Below, in pieces: positions 22,282 to 33,511 of a stretch of 64,000 nucleotides of DNA. Position numbers and translations under genes: made by a program. The first letter of the stretch is position 1; each line of letters begins with the position of its first letter. The stretch covers positions 124,001 to 188,000 of the forward strand of contig JAIVFJ010000018.1 of NCBI GenBank assembly GCA_025765615.1, given 5' to 3'. The stretch comes from Zopfochytrium polystomum (taxonomy: Eukaryota > Chytridiomycota > Chytridiomycetes > Chytridiales > Chytridiaceae). The notes beneath the pieces are model-generated. The model had not been told where the DNA came from. It worked only from the letters and a program-made list of their open reading frames with translations, and ran no database searches.

Positions 22282-24244
22282 GGGGATGCACACATGCGCG
22301 TGTACGCCCAGATAGACGTGCAAACGAACGCAAACGCACGCGCGTAGACGCACACAAACAGGAACACACACACGCACACACACACACACATACGCAGGGG
22401 CCGCATCACGCCCAGATAGTTTTCCCCAATTCGGTAAGACATCAGGGCGATTCTGTTTGCATTTCGACGACGGGACCTGTTTCAAAGTGACCACCTCTCA
22501 CCGCCTCGCTTGTGTTTTCAACGGTCGACTGACATGACAGAGGCTTCTCCGTGGGACCTTTCTTTTTTTTTTTTTTTTTTTTTTGGCACAAAGACGAAGC
22601 GAGACTCTCTTGTGATTTCAGCATCAGGGGGGTCCACGGCCAGCGCGCACGGCACGGGGTTTGAAGGGGTCCCCACGCAAGCTTTCACAAAAGAAGAAGG
22701 AAAGGTAAATCTGATTACTTGGAGATGGCATATTTTAAAGATTATGGGGATTACAGTTATTCAATGCCGCTGCTTCTCCCAGGGCAGCTATTTATAGGAA
22801 GAGTGTGGAATTAGGAGAAAAAAGAATTGGAAGGATTAGTGCCCAGGAAACAGTTGGAAGTTCGCACAATAAGAGGTAGTTCTTTGGCCCATCTGTAATC
22901 AGAGTGTCCCTTCCCCAAAGCGAGAGTGCGTTGGAGACCAGGTTTTTTGTGGGCTTTGTTCTCTCAGATGATAAGTTATAAAAAGAATATTTTATTTCGG
23001 GATCAAAAATTTATGATTCCAACATGATTCCAACCCTTCCCTTCCACTGGACTGACATACATACTCAAAAAAAAGTATCTTGCCGTTGCACCCCCCACCT
23101 TCCTTTTGAGCGCGACTTTCATCAGGGATTGCTCAAGGCGAGACTGTCACCTTTAAGGCGCGGTGGTTAGGTTACGATGGGATAAACCTGCTTCTAACGT
23201 AACCTAGCCCTATCCTGAAAAAATCCTCTAACCTGATCCAAACCTGAAACCAAAAATCCCAAAATCCTCAAACCTTAACCTGATTGGTCCTAACCAACCT
23301 AGTTGAACGTAACCCAGCGGTTGGAAATTCTTGTAACCCGAACCGAAGCTGCATCAATTCAATGACTTGTTCTTTCCCCACACATCCGCTGGGTGGCTGT
23401 ACGCCCTTTCACACAGGTGGGGGTCTCATAAGATAGTGGTTTTCGCTGCTTCTCGTCATATCTGGGACCGAGCGTGCGAAGGGGAGGCTCGTCCTCAGGA
23501 ACCCCTGTTGGTCTCGCTCTTTGTGGGATCACACAGTATTTTCAAGTAGGCCGGCGGTACAAACAGAGGGTGAGCGAGAAGGGGACGAACAGGGGGCAAA
23601 GGGGACGAACGGAAAGGCCGGGAGGAAGAGGAGGCGCGGGGCACGACGGCGCGCCCAAGAACTCTCACATGTGTGGGTGAGTGAGCACCCTCCACAACCT
23701 CCCGGCGCCCCTAACCCAGGCGAGATTGCAAAATCCAACAAGAAAAAAAACATAACAAAAAGAAAGGGACGGAACAAAATTTGGTGGGAAAGGGCTAAAC
23801 GTGAGACAATTAAGGAAAAGAACGGAAGGGGACAGACCGGAGACTGAGGCGGTGAACGGGCGCGCTCGGAGTAACGAGAGGGCAAGCAGAGAAGGAGGAA
23901 AAAAGAAGAAGGGGCGGAAGTGGAAGAGGAGAGGCCACGCGCAATGCGTGTAATGGTCAAGTGGCGGGAATTGTGAAAACGAGAAGAATGGGTGCCGCGA
24001 GAAGCCAAGAAACGGCTATTGCGACAATGGCCCTCTTCTGTGATAAGCAGAAAAATGCGCCAACATTAGAAAAGAAGAATTAAACCCACCAAAGGAGGAA
24101 CGATAGAGAACGGAGGAAAAGAAGCAAAGGAGTGAACAAAGGAGATCACAACCAAGCATGCAAAAGAGAGATGCCTTGCCCGCGATGCGTCATTGGTTAA
24201 GACACGGCCCCAGCCGGTGTCCTTCTGCTTCGGAATCGCTTCCC
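22282..24244. other. Intergenic, no gene recognised
   Basis: Contains CA/CG dinucleotide runs (22360-22395), a T tract (22563-22584) and a purine-rich stretch (23560-24130). A region at 23160-23330 has many loosely spaced TAACC/GGTTA-like words. No open frame shows a domain. Confidence 0.5.
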
Positions 24245-27200
24245 TCAAAACCGATGCTTAACGTCCACCTTCATGTCAGGGTGGTCGCCACCCTCAGCCT
24301 TAATGTCAAACTCGTCGTCCTCGTCCTCGTCGTCATCCTCGTCTTCGTCGTCCTCATCGCTTAGATCCATGTCGTCGCCCTTCCCTGAGGCGGCCCCGTC
24401 CGCGTTTCCGGAGCCCCTGGCTCGTGTCAGAGCCGATGCCGCCGAGAGCAGCTCCAGGGACTCAAGGTCTGCAGGGTCCACCGGGTGCCCGTTTTTCCGT
24501 TTCGCTTCGGAAGAAAGGTGGCGCTTTAATGCGTCCTGAAAAAAGCAACGGGTTAGGATAAAGAGCTAGCTAGGAACAACAGCCAAATAAAAGATTGTCA
24601 AACAAAAAATGATGGGACGGTCATACCGATCTCGCAAATGATAAATTGCAGTACTTGCAGAGGTGGGGGCGGTCCACCGAGTGCAGGGACCGAGTATGTC
24701 TCCGCAGGTCGTGCTTCCGTGAAAAGTTCAACGGACAGAATTCGCAATCATACGGCCGCTCCCCTACAGATATGGTGAAACAAAGCGTGTAAATTCGATG
24801 CGACCAGCGAAGCAAACGAAAGACACAAAAAACACATCGCAAGAATGCAGGACACACGCACCGGAGTGGCAACGCAAGTGGCTCTGCAAGTTGTAGCGGC
24901 GCGTAAAGGATTTGGAGCATCCAGGGGTGGGGCACCGGAACGATTTTCCACCGCTGGACTCGCTTTGTGTTCGTTGAGGCGCTCGCGGTGGTGGGGGCCT
25001 CGGTTTCCTGTCCTTCTTTGGAATACCAGCAGGCGCGCTCGTTCCAGTAGGAGCCGACGAAGTTGTTGACGCCGTCCCAGTGAAGGGCGCCGGTTCTTTC
25101 GCAGAGGCGTGCTGGGGTGTGGGGATCGAGGAGGACGACGAGGACGACGAGGCCGGTTTCGCTTTCCTGTTCTGTCTCTTATCCGGCAGAACTGGCGCAA
25201 AGTCCATCGGCGCAGGAGAAGTCCGCAGGTTTGAAACTAGGCTGGGGGTGTTGGACTGCTGCGCAGAAGGTGACAAGAGCATGGGAGGCGGGTAGGTCGC
25301 GGAGGTGTACTGTGGCGCAGAATTGTAGTGTACGGGGAGATATGGACGGGTCGTGTCGGCGGATCGCTGCTGCTGCGGCTGGTGCAGATGACGCGGGTAC
25401 TGGTCTTTCATCAGTGGGCTGTAGTGCAAATCACCTGTTTGCGAAGAAGGCTGCGAGTAGTGTGCAAAGGATCCAGAGGCAAACGCGACTCCTGAATCGC
25501 GATGAATGTGCATCTGGGGGTGCTCTGGAGGCGCCAGCTTTTGCTGTGGCTGCTGGTGGGCAGTCGCGGAGGTTGACGAAAGCGGTGATGCGACTGGTAC
25601 CGGGGAAGAAGTTACAGCGTGTTGGGTGACAACATGGTGAAAGACTGGCTGAGGCCCTCCTCGGACGACGTGACCGCCGCCCATGCCCGGATGGGCGGGT
25701 ACTTGGACGTAGTCCTGCGACGTGGTGGCCTCGTCGGGTTCATCGTGAATGCGGTATGACCTCGGCTGGTTGTAGACATCTCCCTAGAGGGGCGATGAAT
25801 GGAAGTGCAGAAAAAACAGGTAAGTTTCTGCACTCCCATTCCAGAACAACCAACCTACCCCATGAAACAAGAAAAAAAGAGAAAAAAAGAAAGAAAGAAA
25901 GAAAGGGAACGGCACGGAAAGGGGGAAAAGTTACCGAGTTGTTGTTGCTGGAGTTGTTAGGAGGGCTGGCGGCGGCAGAATGCGATGATTTAGACGGTTG
26001 GTACACCGGGTGGGGATTGTGCCCTCGCTGCTGGCTGTGTTGCGGATAGACTGGGGAAGACATCGGCGAGGGAGAGCCCCCCCTTTGGTGTAAGGGGTGC
26101 TGCTGCTGATGAGGAGCTGGCGATGGAACACGCGGAGCTGCGGCCCCTGATGAAGGCGGCGGCTGCTGCTGCTGCTGCTGAACGTAAGTGTCCTGCGGCG
26201 AAAAATATTCTTGCCCTTGGCCTTGACCTTGGTGATGCAAGGACGCTCCTGTTACTGCTGATGTTGGTGACATGGACAGCGGCGACGCGATGTGAGAGGT
26301 CGGAGAGAGCCTTCCCTTCAGATATGTGTCGGAAGTTGGAGCTTCCAAACGGGAGGTTGGATTGACGATTGCCGATATGGCAGTTGATGGAGTGGAGGAA
26401 GGTGGTGAAGGAAGTGGCGTCGACCGGAAGTGGCTGGAATCCACCCTGTAGTTCCCAGAGGCTCCTCGCCCAGCGAGTAGGCACGAGATGGGGGGTATAA
26501 CAAACTTGGTGCCCGATTTGGCGTTTTGGTTGTTACCAACACTGCTGATGGGGTTCGGCTCTGCAAGATCCAATCTCTGAACTGAGTCCATCACCTCCAT
26601 CGAAAGAGTGCGAGGCTTTGGGTTCAATGGACGGAGTTGCTGCGGATGATTTTGCATCTGTAGATCATGATTCGAGTAAGTTGGCCCGACAGGGTACCTG
26701 TAGTGCTGATGTTGTGATAAAGGAAGTTGAAGAGAAGACGGCGAAGACGAGGAGGAGGACATTGGAGATAATCTGACGGGCTGCTCGACTGCCTCGTGTG
26801 CTGCGGTTGAGGCAACCGCGGCAGCAACAGCAGCTGCCACTGTCGAGGGGGCTGAGCCCAACCGAACGGGCAGGCCAATATCCGAAAAACGAGTTGCATA
26901 GGCTTCATGTTTTGGCAAGGCCAACGGAGCTGAGGCGTGGGCAGGCGCTGCAGACGAAAAGGGGTACGCCGATGGGCTAGCGGAAGCTCTTGGCCACGAT
27001 GGCGAGGGGGTCGGTGAGGGTGGCTTGGAACTTGCAGGCCGGAAGGCTGGGGAGGTCTCCCCAGGGACAGCAGCCGTCGACGGTGGAACGGAGAACGCCG
27101 ATGCTGTGGCTGATGATGACACGGGGGCTTGCAATGCGGCTGTCGCCGACGAAGATGAGGACGAGGACGACGACGGCAAGGAAGACGATGCCGATGACGA

Positions 27201-27304
27201 TGAAGATGAAGTTGAAGATGTAGATGACGATGACGATGACGACCACGCCGTCGCCGCCGCACTCTCGCTGGCTTGAAGCAGCATGTCGATGCCGCCGCCG
27301 CCGA

Positions 27305-27335
<31 letters not shown>

Positions 27336-27356
27336 ATGCTGGTGCGGCTGCTGCAT
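24245..27356 (-). CDS. C2H2 zinc-finger transcription factor, CRZ1/PRZ1-like
   Basis: Four exons on the minus strand, 27356-25935, 25783-24862, 24763-24627 and 24535-24245, give 923 residues with consistent phases. Three C2H2 fingers sit near the C-terminus: FRCPTPGCSKSFTRRYNLQS closing on H-x3-H (about residues 755-780), CEFCPLNFSRKHDLRRH (about 787-808) and CKYCNLSFARS|DALKRH (about 815-835, cut by intron 3). The first finger with F-T-R-x-Y-N-L-x-S-H-L, the K-H-D-x-R-R-H second finger and the A-R-S-D-A-L-x-R-H third finger follow the calcineurin-responsive Crz1/Prz1 pattern. The N-terminal 750 residues are Gln/Ser/Pro/His-rich, fitting an activation and phosphorylation region. A C-terminal acidic run follows the fingers. 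In the family, calcineurin dephosphorylation drives nuclear entry and calcium/stress gene expression; I did not find a clear PxIxIT docking motif, so regulation is inferred. Confidence 0.8.
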
Positions 27357-27429
27357 GGCTGAGCGCTCTCTGTCTCCCGATTCTGTTGCAATCTAGCCGG
27401 CGGCTGCCAGTCAGTCCCGGTCTTTCTCC

Positions 27430-27478
<49 letters not shown>

Positions 27479-28392
27479 CTCTCCCTCGCTCTCTCTCTCT
27501 CTCTCTTCGCTTTCTCTCTCTCGCTCTTCCTATTTTCTGCTGTCGCGGCCTTGAGCTCTTCGCGTCGGCTTCTTCCCCCTGTCTGTCTCTCTCGGGCAGT
27601 CTGTCTGTTCGTTTATCCATCCCATTCAAATGCGGGCTGGGGACAAGGAGCACAGACAGAGAGAGAGACAGACTGCCTGAGGGGACTGCCATGGTGGGTG
27701 TGTGTGTGGGCGTATGTGTTGGGTCTGATTGGTCAGTCAGTCATTGGCAGCCTCATCGTCATCCATCAACCGAGGAAAAGGGCCGAGGCTCGGGTATTAA
27801 AGACAAAAGAAGAGAAAATGGGCTGAGAGACAAACGTGGCGAAAGTCTTCCACCTCACGCCAACGCAGTCAGAGAGGCAGACAGACCCGGCAATCCGTGG
27901 AAAATTGTTCGATCGGCTGGGCGAGTGGCGGTGCTGGCATCGACGAAAAGAAAAAAAAAAAAGAAAAAAAATTAAATAATTTTCTTCCATTCCAAACAAA
28001 ACATTGCATTTTCGCCTTACTAATTATGTCCTCGGTGTCTCCCGAGTTGTGGTTGAAATTCCATAGCCCTCTCGCTTCCGTCTCTCCAGCCCTTGGAGGT
28101 CTTGCTTCGCCACGCCTCCACGTTTCGCCGAACCAAATTAAACCACACCGAACCAACTGGGAGTTCATGTTGGCCCAATGACGCACGTTCCTTGTTCACA
28201 TTTAGCATCTCTGTCAGAAAACAAGAAAAAGTTGTACTACCATTTTGATGTGGGCTTGAGCAACTGAGATTTATTGAGTGAATGCTGGCTGCTCAATTAC
28301 AATTTCACTCCGCAAAGGTTACCATCCTTCAGGGGAGAATTCCTTCATTAACATAAAGCCCTGGTGGGACATGAAACCCTTCGCACAACAAA
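27357..28392. other. Upstream region of the zinc-finger gene with CT microsatellite
   Basis: A CT-rich tract (27431-27525, broken by CG and TT) lies 75-170 bp upstream of the minus-strand start, so the sense strand reads GA. The remainder up to the transposon boundary at 28393 has no recognised gene; an A tract lies at 27949-27971. Confidence 0.6.
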
Positions 28393-28807
28393 TTGTGTAA
28401 ACAGTCCACTCTGAGTGAGTGAGTGGAAGGAGTGAATGAAGTGGAGATGTGTGTTTGTGGGTGGTCCTTCTCCCGAACTTGGAGAGAAAGGAGAAAAACT
28501 CTGTTATGAATTATTGATACATGATGATGATATACACGCTGTAATAGTTGCTAGGCAAGTGTGACTGGCACAGGGTAAAAACCTCTCCTATATTATCTGC
28601 TTGAGCAGAGTCGGAGGAAAACTGTTGACACCAGGTTTCCGTTCCACTTAATACTCAGAGTATTTGTCATCAGCGCAAGCCAGCGACCAGGTCTGCATTG
28701 GCAGTGGCTCGCTCTACCATGGGCATTGTGAGAACGATAACTGACAGTCACAATAGGTTCGGGTCCATCTTGTGCCTCTTGCTGCTAACCAGTCAGTTCC
28801 GCCTAAC
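28393..28807 (+). repeat. Left terminal inverted repeat of the MULE element
   Basis: Begins TTGTGTAAACAG and ends CAGTTCCGCCTAAC. It matches the right repeat in reverse complement over its whole length with scattered substitutions and small indels, including GAGTGAGTGAGTGGAAGGAG near the outside and TATTATCTGCTTGAGCAGA in the middle. Confidence 0.9.
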
Positions 28808-29377
28808 AAAATGAGGGCAAGGTCCTTCATTTGGGTTTGTCCCCTGCAGTCATCTCCACTGCGCCATGGCCCCTTCATGGGACCACCCTGACAACCAGTC
28901 GGTCTCAACCCAGTCACTGTTGTCACTCCTTCATGGCGACAGAAGACAAATCTGCGAGATATTAATAGCCTGGCTTGATAGTCGGTTACACGCTTCGCAC
29001 TTTGCAACGCACCACATACCCCTGTACACTCCATAAAACTAAGTTACTCACAACCTTGCCGCTCTCCAAATCGAAACAATGGAAACAACAGCATTGCTCT
29101 GTTTGTTGTTTTGAAACAGAAAGAACAAGGCTGGAGATGCTCTTACTGCAGGACACCAGAACGAGTTTCAGCCACTAGCAGAGTAGCAGGGTGACAGGCT
29201 GACAGCGTACTGGGAAGATGAAGAATAGGCGAAGATTTGGATGAAGGTATATTTGATGAGTTTCCAATATTGTATCCCTCTCTCCACAGCTGCTCTTTCA
29301 TACTTTCCAAGTTAACGCAAATTTGAGGATGCTTGGGAAGGTGCCACACAGGCCCAAAGTTTTGCCTGCCCCAATTC
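28808..29377. other. Interior of the MULE element before the transposase remnant
   Basis: No recognisable domain. Presumably it corresponds to the lost N-terminal part and leader of the transposase gene, too diverged or deleted to read. Confidence 0.4.
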
Positions 29378-29830
29378 CAAACTTGCAAAGTGCGATTCGT
29401 GAAGGCATGGACTGACCGTTTTCTGAATTTGGGGCAGACTGCGTCATCGAGAGTTGATGGTAATCACAGCGTTCTCAAACTGAGTTACATTAAAGTGTGT
29501 TTGAAGAATCTACTTGATGTGTTTGAGTGCACCGCATGATCCACAACCAAATGTCGGGACAGGGAATCAAACAGTCACAGCAGGTCGATCGTTTCACTCA
29601 CAGCCACAGACACCTCCATCTTGCGAAATGTGCGGACAACCATCTCGAAAGTTGCCATTGATAAGGTCCTTGGGCAGTGCAAGCCTGCTTCTGTTATGGA
29701 AGAGAAGGGAAATGTTACGACATGTGCTGAAGTGTTTCGTACAACGATGGGGCTTCCATGCCAGCATCGAAGCAGCAGCAGGCCCTCGATGCGCTTCATT
29801 TCACTTTGCATTTTCAGATGGGGCAGCAAA
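29378..29830 (+). pseudogene. MULE transposase C-terminal remnant
   Basis: One frame (29333-29539) reads RFVKAWTDRFLNLGQTASSR, then VDGNHSVLK and CLKNLLDVFE, the block that follows the catalytic domain in MULE transposases. A stop and frame change later, 29621-29780 reads TTCAEVFRTTMGLPCQHR, which matches the C-terminal C-x-G-x-F-R-x-T-M-G-L-P-C-x-H motif of the same proteins. The DDE core, the N-terminal zinc finger and the H of the last C-C-H-x motif are not found, and the reading frame is broken, so this is a dead fragment. It runs directly into the TIR-domain sequence. Confidence 0.7.
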
Positions 29831-32130
29831 ATACTGTGAAGAAGATATTTGAAGATTTGACAAAGAAGCATCCGTTGGGTGTGTGGTTTGATGAGAAGAA
29901 TATGAGTGGATCCATCAACCAGACCATGGCTAAAGGGATTGATTTAAGCAAAGTGTTTGTCTCTGTGCTCACTCTTGCCTACCAGGTGAGCAGTTTGTTG
30001 GGTTTGTGATTCACTTGTCGCTCGCTCTGGGTTTAGAAATCTGACAACTGCCTGGTGGCGATAAGATATGCCAAGGATTGGAAGAAACCAAAAGTCTCAG
30101 TGTGCCTGTTGCAGCAGGGAGAGAATCTCAGGGAGAAGTCTTTGCAATCACTGCAGCGTGAGTTTGTGCAATTCATACTCCAAGTGGACGCTGACATTCT
30201 CTTAGTTAAGTGTACGCTGACTTTGCTGGGAAAGTTCCTGGATCCCCTAGATGGGATGATCAGATGCCTTCCTTGTGAAAGAGCTCTAGCTGCGTCAGAG
30301 TCAGGTACCTGTCCCTGTGCCAGCTGTTGTTCAGACACCTGTGGATCAAGTGAAGCTTTGGCTCTAGGCCTGTAGATATTGCTGTTGATGCTGAGAGGTA
30401 CAAGAACGCCTATGTGGATGGAACCAGGAAGTTTTTTCTGGATAAGGCGCACTCTTGGGCTCCAGGCTGCTGATGTGGGCAATGTGCTGTGGCGGAATGG
30501 TGGAGCTGGCCTTGGAAAGTCTGTGATTGCCTGGCTTGTCAGTCAGCATCTGCCTGCCAGTATGTGTTGGGGTCAATATTCTACTGCAGACATGATGATG
30601 TGCAGAAGAACAGCCCACAGCAAGTTGTTGCCACCACTATTTGGAATCTTTGCAATGTGCTTCCTTCCTTCAAGAAGTTTTGCGATGCTGCTGGTGCTGA
30701 AGATGCCAAGAATGGAGATTCCAGTATTGTCAAGGACGCCAAAGTGGCCTTCAAGCAGATTGTTGTTGATGGATTGAAGCAATTGGATTCCAGCGACAGG
30801 ATGAAGAATGCACTGCTGATTGTTGATGCATCGGATGAATGTGGAGCTCCTGACAGCAAGGAACAGAGGAAAATTCTGAATCTCCTTCTGAAGACCAAAC
30901 AGGAGCTGCCCCCCCTTGTCAGAATACTCACCACTGAAAAGCCTGAGCAGGATGTTTTCCACACGATGATGAGGATGGACTCAATGATTCTTGTGCCAAG
31001 TGATGATGTGAACAAGAAAGATATAAACCTGTTTGTTGAAGCCACCTGTCCAAGTCATTTCCTGGTGGTGTGCTGAGTCCAGATGATGTGATGGTGTCTG
31101 CTGAAATCTATGATCTTCTGAAATTTTTCAGTTTGCTTGCCCAAGTTCCGCTAGACAAAGTGGTCAGCACCATCAAGGAATTTGGAGCTGAGATTGATGG
31201 AGTGTATGAGCAGTTTTTCAGATCCAGCAAGGTCAACACCAACAACTTTCAACTTGTGATGAAGGTTGTGCTTGCTGCCAAGGAGTCCATAGCTCAAGAT
31301 GTCATCGCTGAGCCCCTTGGTGTTGCACCTCATGATGGTTGGCCAAGTTCTTGTTGAGGCAAGTATTAAGGCTAATTCAGTTTGATTTTTATAACCAAGA
31401 CCTAACAATATTGTAGATTCATCGTATTCTGGATGTCAGTGACTCTGGCAAGGTCAAAGCAATGCACAAGAGACTCTCAGATCATCTTGTTTCAAGCGCA
31501 AGATGTTCAGACCCCAGTTCTTCATCAGTATTTGGAAGCAAGAACTGATATCGCAGGGGCCTGCTTGATGATCATTCTCCAGCACTTTCAGTCTGTTGAG
31601 AACCAGTATGAAGCTCTGAATGGGTCTGCTGGGTTCATTCCTGAGAATGCCACTGCCCAGTATGGCTTCAAGGTTTGGTTTGACCACCTGGATGAAGCTG
31701 GGCATGATGTGGTTGCCAGTTGGACTGAGTGGAGGGAGTTTGCTGTTGGACAAGTTTGGTCCAGCAGAGCTTTGTGTGGGAATCATGTGGAAGTCAGAAT
31801 GGCTTGTTCAGAGTGTTCTTGCTGCAGGAGATGGCAAGGTGTTCGCCAGAAAGGTTTAGTCAACTGAGGGTCTTTACTTCAAACCTGCTCTATGAGGCGG
31901 CAAGGAGAGGATTGATAGCAGCATGCAGATCATTGATTGAGGAAGGAGGTGCAGATGTTGATTCCAGATGCAATACTTGGAGTGACGAGATGCAATATGG
32001 TGAAAGGAACAGGACCTATTTAATGGTCCAACAATGAACGGACATTCACAAACAGTTGTTGCCCTTCTGGAGTTGGTGGGACCACAGCCTTGTGGATACC
32101 CAGATGGACAGCCTCCGACTGTGGCTGCAC
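29818..32130 (+). pseudogene. TIR-NACHT-ankyrin (NLR-like) gene, decayed
   Basis: Domains in order: a TIR (Toll/IL-1-receptor) domain with VWFDEKNMSGSI, GIDLSKVFVSVLTLAYQ and, after an in-phase intron (29986-30036), SDNCLVAIRYAKDW; a linker with YVDGTRKFF; a NACHT NTPase with Walker A NGGAGLGKSVIAW, then SIFYCRHDD, Walker B ALLIVDASDEC and the sensor-like RILTTEKPEQD; a helical region; then ankyrin-like repeats (LYEAARRGLIAACRSL and MNGHSQTVVALLEL). The frame changes at least five times (about 30465, 30565, 31055, 31350 and 32030), so the gene is decayed. The TIR domain lacks its first strand: an acceptor-like TTTTCAG at 29811-29817 suggests the upstream exon is gone, replaced by transposase sequence. 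A GC-AG intron (AG|GCAAGT...TAG, about 31357-31416) is possible. TIR-NACHT proteins sense invaders or self-derangement in other lineages; no function is expected of this copy. Confidence 0.7.
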
Positions 32131-32134
32131 AGAC

Positions 32135-32904
32135 ATGTCAGGAACAGGGCAGGACAGGACAAGGCAGACAAGGAACTGAGAGGAGTGATGTTCGTATTGG
32201 AAACATTAATTCACTTGAGGGATGGGACAGGTCCTCCATCCCCCTTTTATACCTTTTGAGAGTCTTCCTTGTCAAGACTCAAAGAAGGTTCCAGAAAGAG
32301 CAATTAGTAATACAATGATACCAATGGCAACAAGACAAGTCAGGAAAGCAAAGAAGGTTCCAGAAGGTTCCACAAGGTTCCATGAAGGAATGTTCTAGAA
32401 GGTTCCAGAGGTTTCCAGAGGGTGATTCATAACAAGACACTTTTGTAAAATGGATGAACAAATTGCAAAATTCGTATTGATTTTTTTATGGCTGATTGAA
32501 TTCTTACAAAAAAACAGACAAACACAGATCCCAAATGGCACTTTTTTGAAAGCATTCACGATGAACAGCAACTCCAGGAATGGTTTGTTACAGCGCCAGC
32601 AGCTTTGGTGAAGTTGACAAAACAGGAAGGACGCCACTTGTTGTGAATCACCCTCTGGAACTTTCTTTGCGTTTCTGGCTTGCCTTGTTGGTATAATTGG
32701 TATCATTGGTTTCATTGGTATCATTGTATTTTAATAGTTCTTTCTGGAATTTCTTTGAGTTTTGACAAGGAAGACTCTCAAAAGGTATAAAAGGGGGGAT
32801 GGGGGACCTCTCAAATCCCTCAAGTGAATTATTGTTTGCAATACAATCATCACTCCTCTCTGTTCCTTGTCTGCCTTGCCCTGCCCTACCATGTTCCTGA
32901 CACC
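32135..32904. repeat. Internal palindrome with TATA-containing arms
   Basis: The left arm (32135-32434) and right arm (32639-32904) are reverse complements with indels, around a 200-bp AT-rich centre. Each arm runs from a start-codon context (GTCAGGAAC / TACCATGTTCCTGACA) through a TATAAAAG box to GGGTGATTCATAACA. The right arm is the promoter and 5' leader of the ankyrin ORF at 32891; the left arm would drive transcription leftward into the decayed NLR. The layout is what head-to-head joining of two copies of one family promoter would give. Confidence 0.75.
32786..32793 (+). promoter_or_regulatory. TATA box of the ankyrin ORF
   Basis: TATAAAAG, 98 bp upstream of the ATG at 32891, followed by a G-rich run and a CT-rich leader. 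The mirror copy sits near 32244-32251 in the left palindrome arm. Confidence 0.5.
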
Positions 32905-33511
32905 AATCTATGTTGCCTCGTCAAAGGGGCGTTTGGAAGATGTGCAGTGGTTGGGGCAGCGTGGTGTCATTATGGATGCTGAGAACAACAACAAGTGGAC
33001 ACCACTCTACATTGCATCTCAGAACGGCCATTTGGAAGTTGTGAAGTGGTTGGTGCAGGGAGGTGCCAATGTAAAACCTGAGATCAACCTCAAGTGGACA
33101 CGGCTTCACAGTGCAGCTAAAAGTGGCCATTTGGATGGTCTGAAGCTGTTGCTCACTAAGAATGCAAATGCTTCTGTTGTTAACCCAGATGGTGAAAGAT
33201 CTTTGGATGTTGCCAAACAATATGGGCATGCTGACATTGCTCAATTCCTGGGGGGCCAATCTTCCCTGGCGTCTTCTATTATTGTGCAGGATACACAGCT
33301 GAGGAGGCCAATTGATGTGCTGTCTTCTACTGCAAATTCTGGTGCTAGGTCAAGCAATGTTGCTTCGTCAGCTGCAGGGAATCCAGGCAGCTGTCGTCGT
33401 GGTCTCTTTGGGTTGTGTAGGAGGTTGCAGAAGTGCCTTTTTTTTACTCGCTTTGGTTGTCTTCAAATGGATGTTTCTCCCAGGGGTTTGCAACACGTTA
33501 GGCAGAACTGA
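32891..33511 (+). CDS. Ankyrin-repeat protein inside the MULE element
   Basis: An intact frame of 206 residues from ATG 32891. It opens MFLTPIYVASSKGRLEDVQW and contains about four ankyrin repeats, best seen in TPLYIASQNGHLEVVKWLV, RLHSAAKSGHLDGLKLLL and RSLDVAKQYGHADIAQFLG. After residue 120 the repeats stop and a Ser-rich, then Cys/Arg-rich tail follows. The last few codons and the stop lie inside the right terminal repeat, so the C-terminus is supplied by the transposon. Similar ankyrin units follow the NACHT domain in the adjacent pseudogene, so this may be the C-terminal part of a second NLR-type gene that kept only its repeats, or an independent ankyrin gene. Ankyrin repeats bind protein partners; the partner is unknown. 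Confidence 0.6.
   Translation: MFLTPIYVASSKGRLEDVQWLGQRGVIMDAENNNKWTPLYIASQNGHLEVVKWLVQGGANVKPEINLKWTRLHSAAKSGHLDGLKLLLTKNANASVVNPDGERSLDVAKQYGHADIAQFLGGQSSLASSIIVQDTQLRRPIDVLSSTANSGARSSNVASSAAGNPGSCRRGLFGLCRRLQKCLFFTRFGCLQMDVSPRGLQHVRQN

Noticed and set aside
23160..23340. TAACC/GGTTA-rich stretch as an interstitial telomere
   Set aside because: The words are irregularly spaced and not a tandem array; composition alone explains them.
28737..28800. Possible tRNA-like fold in the MULE terminal repeat (GGTTCGGGTCC and nearby)
   Set aside because: No complete acceptor stem and anticodon arm could be drawn, and the inner and outer copies do not keep pairing.
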